Of a stretch of DNA of 64,000 bases, positions 55,261-64,000 are shown piece by piece. The DNA is from Mytilus galloprovincialis. Its lineage: Eukaryota; Mollusca; Bivalvia; Mytilida; Mytilidae. A model generated the notes under the pieces. It was not told the DNA's origin. It ran no database searches and saw nothing but the letters and a program-made list of their open reading frames with translations. Each line of letters starts with the position of its first letter. Positions within the stretch are counted from its first letter, which is position 1. The stretch lies in NCBI RefSeq assembly GCF_965363235.1, contig NC_134851.1, positions 50,844,833 through 50,908,832 of the forward strand. The letters run 5' to 3'. Both the position numbers and the translations under genes were made by a program.

Positions 55261-55264
55261 AATT

Positions 55265-57700
55265 ATAGAAAAAAGGCAAAAATATAAACATCAGAAAAAG
55301 GTCCATGCCCCAAGTTTCTCCAGTGTTTTCACTTACTAACAAAAGGTTGACAGGATAGATTCTCTTTAAATTGACCCTAGCGAAGGCAATCTAAGAGATA
55401 CACCAATATTCAGACAATATGCGTATGGTCCAAATACTCTTTTTATGAATATGGTTTGTTTTGCTTAGTCTTTTGTGTTCTATGCTGTGTTTTGTGTACT
55501 ATATTGTTTGTTCTATTTCTTTTTTCGCCATTGGCGTACGTCAGTTTATTTTCGGTTTATGAGTTTGAATGTCCCTCTGGTATCCTTCGCCTCTCTTTTA
55601 ATTCTATCCACATGGACTCTATGTTGCATTTTAAACATTTTAAATCCTCCCGTATAAGTTTTCTTGTTTTGAGATATAATTACCCTGCCACACTCTCCCC
55701 CTATGTGTACCCCTTATGGTAAGAATTAGAAATTCAAACAGATATTATTAACTTCAAGGTTATTTTCAGTATAAAACGGAAGTCACTTGCAAAATCAGGA
55801 AAACACTTATCATATCAGATGGACCAACAAACGAAATATGACATTTTTAAAACGCGGAAGAAGGAAATATTGATTTAATTATCAGGAAAAGTTTAAAGTG
55901 CATATATGAAACAATTCCCAAGACATAATTTGAATGATTTTTTTATAGTTCTAAATTATTTACTGTACAGAAATGGACCATGACCGATAATAAGTTCACA
56001 GTTTTGTCGTCAAGAGTAGATCCGAACTTAGTTTCTGAGCTACATGAATGAAAATTTCTTTCAAGAAAAAATAAAAGGCGAATTGATGCATATAAGTCTG
56101 TCTGTATTTACTTTATGTTTGTACTCTTGAAGCCTCTCTGTATTCAAACATTTAATGTAATCCTATGTTAATGTAAAAAAAAAATGAAAGTGTGGATTGA
56201 TACATAGTTATTTTCACCCGACATGTTTGCTTTAACTGTTCAATCCATAAAGATTGCAATATTCATTTGCTAAAAATTCCCCTATTACTTAATAATTATG
56301 AGTAAGACGCGACCAAGCTAAGAACACGAATGGTAAGCAGAGTGAACTCACTGTACAGAAAACAAGATTGCTGTTGTATTCATATTTACAATCTTAGTCA
56401 AAGTTTGGAAACTAAAGTAACTATTCTACCAAGAATGATGTTTGCAGTTAGAACCATATCGGAGACTATCATGCCTACATATTGTGTCACCCGAGACAGC
56501 CAAAAGGATGCCGCATTAAAACAAAGGTTTTACAGTCGGACGCGTAAAAGTTCAAAGAAGACTATATTTCTATATCAAAGTCTACACTCGGGGTAACAAA
56601 TTGAGTAGCTAGAAATACAGATACCACATGAAAATCGTTTCTATGAAATAAATTTGCTTAATCAATTAAAAAAAAATACGTTGTCGGACTTATGAGGCGA
56701 CAGAACTGCAGGATGTCAGAATATCGACCGTCAAAAAGTTAAAATTTTGGACAAAAGCTAAATTTTCGGACAGAAAGCAAACTTGACAAAAAGCAACAAA
56801 CGTTGCTGATAAAAAACAAAATTTTCAGAGAAAAAGTTGCTGACAGAAACAAGATTTAAGAACTAAAACAAAGTGGGACAAAAAGTAAATTGCAGACAAA
56901 CACACTGCATCAATCAATCGTGGTAAAGGTCGCTTCAAAACAAAAAATATGAGAAACAGCAGTAAAGAGTATTTTATTTAGTCATAAAATTTTTATCTCA
57001 AACAAAACAATATTGCCAAAATCTAACATAACCGCTTGCTTATTCGGCACAAGAAACCGTATATAAATGTTTGATTTACGTAACATAACGTAGAATAGAA
57101 AGAATCAGTCCACTTGTCTTCATTAGTCGTCCTCTTTATGTTCTTGTTTGTTTAAAAAAATAAATATGAGTTTATGTGAATCCTCCGCATGCAGTATGGC
57201 TCAATTTAGTACCATTCTTGAAGTAAAATCGTGGCCAGCAATCCGTAGAACATAGATCAATACTGTAATAAATAAAACACCATGTGAGAAGTGACCGGAC
57301 TTATTTCATACATTGTAAATTCAAGTTTATCTCACAGAGGCAATACCGTAAAGTCGATAGAATATAGTCAAACTGAAAAGACAAAATTCCCACCGAATAC
57401 CAAGTAAAGAATTAACAAAACAACAAACAAATGCAGCCTTTAACGCTGCTGTCACAAACTTTTTCAAATCAATTACTAAAAATTGGAAATTACATGTTGT
57501 AAATTGTTGCCTTGAAGAAAGCTTGTTACTGAATGTATCTGAAGCTTAACGGTACTAAAGACATTTTTGTGGTGTTTTATATTCTCTTGTTAAATTTTGG
57601 TTGAATGATAGTTGCTTGCTTAACGACTTTCGTCCAGTTAAAATCGATACGTAAATACCAAGGACGATAGGCTATCAAAAATTAATGCAAAAGTTATGTT
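55265..57700. other. intergenic; one low-complexity patch
   Basis: At 56740-56890 short words such as GGACAAAAAGCAAA recur irregularly. Open frames at 55456-55722 and 56330-56596 have no recognised features. No gene is supported. Confidence 0.4.
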
Positions 57701-57711
57701 CTGCAAGGTAG

Positions 57712-57880
57712 GCTGAACCCACAAGGATGGAGCAAGGTAGGGTGAACCCACAAGGATGGAGCAAGGTAGGCTGAACCCACAAGGATGGAGCAAGGTAGGC
57801 TGAACCCACAGGGATGGAGCAAGGTAGGCTGAACCCACAAGGATGGAGCAAGGTATAGGCTGAACCCACAAGGAAGGACA
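57712..57880 (+). repeat. 29-bp minisatellite (six units) with donor-like AAGGTAGG
   Basis: Units of GGCTGAACCCACAAGGAT plus GGAGCAAGGTA, about six copies. Each unit contains AAG|GTAGG, which resembles a plus-strand splice donor. The three overlapping minus-strand frames are read-through. Confidence 0.92.
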
Positions 57881-57884
57881 TTTC

Positions 57885-58725
57885 GAATGGTAAGTAGGAT
57901 ATGTAGGGAATTCGAAGGTGCCATATATTTAGTCTTATAACAGGCAATCTATGGTCACCTCAAACAATTGTGTAAGGGTTCTTCTACTTTCCGAAATAAA
58001 CGACTAGCTAAAGTTCTCGTTGAAGTACCCTTGCAATTTGCTTCTTTTAATTAGATTGTATGAGTTGTCCATAGGGGGCTTTTGGACGGGGGAAAATGTT
58101 TGCCACTATCTAACATACATTAATTTTCCACTGGCAATGCATTTTACGCATCAACTTATCTTTTGTGCGTAATTTTTAATTTGTTACGAATATTGGCCTC
58201 TGGGTGTTAAACAAGCAACAATCAATAAATCAAGCATTACCTCGTGGGTTCATCATTTAACAACAATGACTGGTAAACTATTAACAAGTTTATTAACAAC
58301 TGTTTACCTCTCAGGCAATGTTGAGCGTCAGATAGATTAGGCTTTTTTTTAATATTTCATTATGGATGCGTTTAGAAGTACTTTTACATCTCGTCAATGT
58401 GTTTGTATTGTCTTTCATTTTTTGGAGGCGCGTTTTGTATATGCGACTTTTTGTATTTATTTGGTTCTTATAGCGTGACTCTGTACTTTAAAAGATCCCG
58501 TCAGTATGATATTGTTCTATTTTATATCATTATGATATATTTCTATTATGAATTACAAAATACGTTGAACCATAAACGTCAAAATCATTCACAAAACGCA
58601 TAAAAAACGAATGGACAAGAACTGTCATATTCCTGACTTGGTACAGGCATTTTCAAATGTAGAGAATGGTGGATTAAACCTGGGTTTTTTTTAGCGCTAA
58701 CCCTCTCACTTTGATACATATTGGT
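57885..58725. other. intergenic; dispersed repeat piece at 58570-58690 (minus)
   Basis: The plus strand reads CGAATGGACAAGAACTGTCA and TTCCTGACTTGGTACAGGCA. The complement resembles part of 4217-4345 and is a common dispersed pattern. Otherwise nothing is recognised. Confidence 0.4.
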
Positions 58726-58729
58726 ACAG

Positions 58730-59588
58730 TGGTTTTGTATCAGTCACTACTTACTCGCAGACGGCCTCTCTGATCTGACAATATATATTGTTACAGCGGT
58801 TTTCATATCAGTCACTACTTACTCGCAGACGGCCTCTCTGATCTGACAATACATATTGTTACAGTAGTTTTCGTTTGTTTAGTAAATACTTTCTCGCAGA
58901 CGACCTCTCTGATCTGACAATACATATTGTTACAGTGGTTTTTGTTTTTGTAGTAACTACTTACTCGCAGAAGACCTTTCTGATCTGACAATACATATTG
59001 GTACAGTGGTTTTGTATCAGTCACTACTTACTCGAAGACGGCCTCTCTGATCTGACAATACATATTGTTACAGTGGTTTTTGTGTGTAGTAACTACTTAC
59101 TCGCAGACGACCTCTCTGATCTGACAATACATATTGTTACAGTGGTTTTTGAATCAGTAACTACTTACTCGCAGACGGCCTCTCTGATCTGACAATACAT
59201 ATTGTTATGTACAGTGGTTTTTGTATCTGTTACTACTTACTCGCAGAAGACCTCTCTGATCTGACAACACATTTTGTTACAGTAGCTTTTGTATCAGTTA
59301 CTACTTACTCGCAGACGGCCGCTGTGATCTGACAATACATATTGTTACAGTAGTTTTGTATCAGTTATTACTTACTCGCAGACGGCCTCTATGATCTGAC
59401 AATACATATTGTTACAGTGGCTTTTGTTTGTGTAGTAACTACTTACTCGCAGACGGCCTCTCTGGTCTGACAATACAAATTGTTACAGTGGTTTTTGTTT
59501 GTGTAGTTAGTACTTACTTGCAGACGGCCTCTTTGACCTAACAAAACATATTGTTACAGTAGTTTTTGTTTGTGTAGTTAGTACTTAC
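58730..59588 (-). repeat. 68-bp minisatellite derived from an exon end and its splice donor
   Basis: About 13 units. The conserved plus-strand core is ACTTACTCGCAGACGGCCTC plus TCTGATCTGACAATACATAT. On the minus strand each unit is the last roughly 50 nt of the exon at 59589-59706 followed by the donor GTAAGTA. The exon end and donor are the most constant part; the rest (GTTTTTGTATCAGTAACT) varies in length. Confidence 0.88.
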
Positions 59589-59706
59589 TTGCAGACGGCC
59601 TCGTTGACCTGACAATACATAGTTTTACAGTGGTTTTTGTATCGATCTGCGCACCTCAATGGGCGCCTTCCATCAGGGCACATCGCTTCAATCGGGGCAA
59701 AATTTG
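59589..59706 (-). CDS. probable exon of a secreted-type cysteine-rich protein (partial)
   Basis: On the minus strand a long pyrimidine tract, TTTTTTTCTGTATTTTAG, precedes 59706 and the donor GTAAGTAC follows 59589. The 118-nt exon is open in one frame: NFAPIEAMCPDGRRPLRC, ADRYKNHCKTMYCQVNEAVC. Five cysteines with spacing C-x8-C-x7-C-x4-C-x6-C and the CPDG start resemble a small Cys-rich extracellular domain common in molluscs, often continuing to CGGC in the next exon. I recognise the pattern but not a named family. No following exon was found. If expressed, it is probably a secreted or matrix protein. Confidence 0.5.
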
Positions 59707-59719
59707 CTAAAATACAGAA

Positions 59720-61430
59720 AAAAATGTGTTCATTTTATATCTTTATGTTCTTAGGCACAAAATGAAATAAAAGGAATTTATCAAACTAGTTGGAATATAA
59801 TATGATATTGTACAAACTAAATTATACTTACTGAAAGTTTGTTCAAGGTAATACAAATTAAGATTTTGTTAATACAATTTTCAGATTATATTTTAATTAT
59901 CTAATATATAAAAAACCTCGCAATCATGTTAACAATAAATATCAGCTAAAAGCTTTCTTTAGAAAAAATATCAAAACTTGAAAAGTAAGTAGAATAAATA
60001 TAATGATTATTTCGAAACCTCTGCTGCGAAGACTTTTTAAATGTGTTAATAGAACTTTGTTTAGCCAATGATTTGAATGATTAGACCTTGTAACAGTATA
60101 AATGTTCCTGATTAGACCTACTACCTGGTGTTCAAGAATTAACTGGATGTGTTGTATCATCTATGTAAGTTAAAGATTCACCAAATTTTGAATTGTTTAG
60201 CGAGACGTTAAGTTCAAAGATAATGCCAGCTTCTTTTAATTCTAAATTAGAATATGTTATATGTAATAGCCACAAAATAATAAAGAAACAAGGCGACAAG
60301 AAGGGAGCACAGTTAAATCCCACGGGAATTAGATTGTTTGTTGAAAAACACGACTTTAAACAAATATGTTGGTTAAATAATAAATCAAGCATTTTGATGA
60401 TGTCAGTCTCAGAAAATGTTTATTTGAATAGGGGTGGATTTTTACAAAGATCGATTTATCAATCCATAAAACAAGATATCTACGTCATTATACATGATGA
60501 ATTCATTCTTCCAATTTTAATTTGTAATGTACTTGTTTAAAGGATAAAAAATGAAATGTTTAATACTTTTGCAAGAGGAAAGAAGCTTAGATTATTTATA
60601 CAGATTTTTGAACTTTTGATTGAATCATATGTTCTGTCACTCTCGCACCATAATGTTTCCATGTAAAGACAAAAATAAGTTTATGTGCCCAGTGATAGTA
60701 CTGTTATATAACATGCTTAAGCCCCCTCCCCCCCAAAAAAAGTCAATGTCTAAATTTCGACCAAATTTATCTCTAAAAGTAGCATATGAAGGTATCTTTT
60801 TTTATTTCATTCTTCAATTAAATAGATGAGAAATAGCTTATATGAAGACTTAAGATTCGTCGAAAATCGACCAAATGGATGAAAACTTAAAAAAAAACAA
60901 GGGTCACAGTTTGTGAATACCAATTACACTTGAGTAATGGAAACTTAACGGATATCTTAATTAGTCCGTTAACGGATGATTTGTGAATAAGCCCCCAGAT
61001 GTTTAGACATATCAAGAAAACAAGACTTTGATCCGATTATTATAAATTTTATGAAGCATAAATTACCACAAGAAGAGGGCCAAAGGGCAAAGTAATTTTC
61101 AAATTACACATTCACCATGACATGTATTGTAAATAAAGAAATACATAAAAATACCTTTTGTTATCTAATCAATTAAGATAAGGTAAACATAAAACACAAT
61201 ATAAAAAAAAAAAATAAAAAAAATATAGAAAACTACATTCTACTGCTCACTGTTACTTCTGGACTATTTAACGTTTTACATATGAAATACAATTCGAATA
61301 CTGATAAATCAGACCAAAACAATAAGTTTACACAACTTACTAGTTGGAATAAGACAAACCATCCATATTAACACTACGTATAAACCATCCATTGTGTTAA
61401 ATTATACACGAATGTATATTACACGTACTT
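59720..61430. other. presumed intron / intergenic, nothing else recognised
   Basis: AT-rich. A 115-codon plus-strand frame (60193-60540) and an overlapping 86-codon minus frame (60132-60392) have no family signature or supporting splice sites. Confidence 0.35.
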
Positions 61431-61432
61431 AC

Positions 61433-61448
61433 CTGGCTTAAATAACAT
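61433..61448 (-). CDS. possible first coding exon for the Cys-rich gene
   Basis: On the minus strand ATG TTA TTT AAG CCA G ends at a consensus donor CAG|GTAAGT (61432). It leaves phase 1, which is what the exon starting at 59706 needs. The in-frame stop two codons upstream would make this the start. It gives no signal peptide, so it may instead be 5' UTR, with the true start in an unseen exon. Confidence 0.22.
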
Positions 61449-61449
61449 C

Positions 61450-63055
61450 TGTCGTCACATGTCACCTATAGGGGAAGTCTTGTAAACGGATTTCCATAAC
61501 ATTAAAAGACGGAAACAAATTTATTTGTATTATATGAAATGAAATTTCAGTATAGGGGACCTACATGTTTTAGTTTCATAAATCTTTATATTACAATTTA
61601 TTAATAGCAATTCTATCATTTTATTGTCAATACATTTTTGAAATTTATATACCTATCCGAATTTTTACATAACCTTGAGTATCTTTTCAATCACTTAGAC
61701 TTTCACTCTTGATTTCAGCAATGCTCAGGAAGACATATAATTTGTAGATAGCAAAATGGTTAATTACACTTTTATGGCACTGTGACAAGCTTGATATGAA
61801 ATAATTTCTTTTGATATGACAAATCTCTTGAAAGAAAGAAAAATTAAGATTATTAAAAAAAAGGAAGAGAAAGAAAATGCCCTGTTTACCACGACAGAAG
61901 GACAACTCGAGTTTTTATGGTAATTTCCAAATATTTATCGAAATAATTGAAATCCGCTATTATTTTATGATTGAAAATTCACAGGCGCTTACATTATTTT
62001 CTTATTTTCTATTGAGACTAGTAACAGTCTTGTATCCTTGCTACATTTTACAAGTTCTGAGCCAAAAAAAAAATAAAATAAAAATTTAATCAGTTGTCTT
62101 TCTTTCAGCACTTATATATCACAACACTGTTTTGACAGTACCAGATACATATATACATGTATATGTCTATATATGTCTCTGTTAAGAATAATATGATGAC
62201 CAAACATTTGTATTACATTGCTTCCTCTAAAGAAGAGAACATTGTCACGCTTTTAAAGCTTATTCCGCATCACTGTGCCCATGATTTGATCACAGACGTT
62301 TGTGGCATGTAGTCACTTTTCCTTTTTTTGATTTTTTTTTTATGGTATTTACAGATTTTATAGAAATATTTCAATAGCTTTCCTTAAAAAGTAATAACAT
62401 TGAGAATGGGAGATACATTCTTGCTCTTATCCATACATGATTGACAATGCAGACGATTCGAATACATTATACCCCTCAATTTGAGAATTGACTAAGTCTT
62501 CCATCAGACTTAGCACATCAACCTGACGATATCAGGATATAGGTACTTAGTCAAATCGGAATTTGTGATACAATTATAATTCCAAAATTTATAAATGTAA
62601 ACAATATGTCGAAATGTTTGGCTTTAAATAAATATCTATTTGGGTAAGTTAATGCAAGCAAACGAGTTGTATAGTGTCTTATACTGTTAGATTAGAGGTT
62701 TATAATGTTTAACAACCATATTTTATCGGTGTCTTCAACTTATGCCAACATTTGATAAAAATATATTCAACCTATGCCTACAAACAAAATACAATAGGTG
62801 TTGTTATAACAATTATTAATTAATAAAAGGTAAAATACAGTCAGTATATTTAAGCATTAAATATTACTCTTATCAATGTGTAAACACGTTAATTATGAGC
62901 TATGAAAGTGAAGTAGTTCGAGCATTTTTCTGAGCAAGTTTTAAACAATTTTCAAACTAATATTCTTTACTGTGGGTTAGCATTCATTAGTCGTCAATAA
63001 TTAAAGATTAAAATAATTCAAGAAATAATGTGTGGAATAAAACCGGCGACATATG
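61450..63055. other. intergenic, nothing recognised
   Basis: AT-rich. A small ATATGTCTATATATGTCTCT patch at 62160-62182 resembles the hairpins at 1828 and 42287. No gene is supported. Confidence 0.4.
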
Positions 63056-63059
63056 GTAA

Positions 63060-63165
63060 ATGTATGCTCATTGTTGAAGGTTGTACGGTTACCTTTAGAT
63101 GCTAATACCAACGTTGTTTGTACAATTGAGTTGTCTCATAGGCGATCATTCCACAACTCCTTAAA
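63060..63165 (+). repeat. retroelement 3'-tail fragment
   Basis: TGCTCATTGTTGAAGGTTGT, ACGGTTACC and TTGTCTCATAGGCGATCATT: a diverged copy of the tail family. Confidence 0.65.
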
Positions 63166-63169
63166 ACTA

Positions 63170-64000
63170 AATAATTCAAGAAATCTTAAGCGGAATACAA
63201 TCGGCCGCAAGGAAAAACAGTAAACGAGGTCTGGCAAGACGATACAAACCGCCGGCATTTCTAATATTGGCAAGTAGGTGTTCTTCTGGTAACAGAAGTA
63301 ACAAAAGTTCCTCTAAGGAAAATTAGAATGAACGAGGAGCACGACCCCACACTGACGCTAGGCCATAAATTGAATAACGCTTCCTCGGTACTCGGAGGAT
63401 AAAATTCAAAACTGGTAACAGTGATGAACCGCCCGCTCTGGTAAACAAGAGAAAGTCGTTTATAAAAAAAAACACAACTTCCCTGTCGTACAACAGGAGA
63501 ATATTTTAACATATGGTCTAACGTAGAATTATAGGGTCATACCCCCTGTAATCTTGCCAGATCCTGCCTCTGCACTAATACTGCGACAATTGTTTTATTA
63601 AAGATAATACTAAAAACAATGAAAGATATCAAAATGCATTAAAAAGAAATCCTTTTTTGGAAACCCATACATCTATATGTTTATACAGTTGAATTCTAGA
63701 AATTAAAGTTTTCTCCTTTCTTAGTAAACGTCCACTATCAAGACATTAGCAGATTATAAGATGCGTAAAAACTAGCACTGTCTGTTTGAAATCAGTATCA
63801 GGTATTTATATAAAAATGTTTCATCCTCAATTTTAAAGCATTCGGAAAAACGTGAAATTGCAATAACAGTTCACGATATAACTGGACACAACCACTGCAT
63901 TATTATGTTATTCTAGACGAGTCGAAAAGTTCATCCTCTACAATAATTGCCATACTCCATTTAGTCCGAAATCAATTGTCTCCAGCTGGATCCGTTTCCG
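63170..64000. other. slightly GC-richer unassigned block
   Basis: Sequence at 63200-63530 is richer in G and C than its surroundings and has an 83-codon minus-strand frame (63261-63512) without a recognised domain. It could be a retroelement fragment or part of a gene beyond the window; I cannot tell. Confidence 0.35.

Noticed and set aside
58730..59588. Array considered as a series of 20-nt micro-exons
   Set aside because: On the minus strand each unit has TTGTCAG before and GTAAGT after a 20-nt core, but 20 is not a multiple of three and the acceptors lack a pyrimidine tract. Tandem copies of an exon end explain it better.
60193..60540. 115-codon plus-strand frame
   Set aside because: AT-rich with no recognisable domain, no supporting splice sites and an overlapping antisense frame of similar quality. 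It remains possible but unsupported.
63261..63512. 83-codon minus-strand frame in a GC-richer block
   Set aside because: No domain or splice context is recognised. Composition alone is not enough to call a gene.

Overview
The window looks like AT-rich nuclear DNA of a marine bivalve, most likely a mytilid mussel. It has intron-split genes with GT-AG junctions, a nuclear receptor and a BTB gene. It also holds a Penelope-like reverse transcriptase relic, a LINE relic, many MITEs, tandem-core 'pearl/Helentron-like' elements and a large number of minisatellites. The organism call is an inference from repeat types and gene structure; nothing was searched.

Region 1 (1 to 8 kb) has no gene I can support. 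It holds a MITE, a tandem-core element, retroelement tails and a 1.6 kb 35-bp minisatellite. Region 2 (8.2 to 25.7 kb, + strand) is a nearly complete NR1-type nuclear receptor gene in eight coding steps. Two alternative first exons (8196-8259 and 12294-12354) end in the same phase and can both join the common exon at 17358. Exons 3 and 4 encode the two-zinc-finger DNA-binding domain and exons 5 to 8 the hinge and ligand-binding domain. All junctions keep frame. The last exon carries a 124-bp inverted duplication that replaces the AF-2 helix with a shifted tail and an early stop. The introns hold minisatellites, fold-back elements and a pearl-like element.

Region 3 (25.7 to 51 kb) is repeat-rich intergenic DNA. 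It has several MITE families, two more tandem-core elements, a 357-bp higher-order repeat, a decayed Penelope-like element with its 3' tail, and a decayed LINE. Region 4 (51.1 to 54.4 kb, + strand) is a two-exon BTB-domain gene of 272 residues, with a second copy of the pearl-like element in its intron. Region 5 (54.4 to 64 kb) is mostly anonymous AT-rich sequence. It contains one probable minus-strand exon (59706 to 59589) for a cysteine-rich domain, whose 3' end and splice donor have expanded into a roughly 68-bp minisatellite.

The strongest cross-cutting observation is that two separate genes here have minisatellites built on their own exon/intron junctions, giving long rows of decoy splice donors. 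In the receptor gene this comes together with repeated acceptor-like sites, a MITE that contains a 28-nt exact copy of the last exon's acceptor, and a palindromic last exon. Together they suggest a receptor locus whose splicing and C-terminus may vary between alleles.
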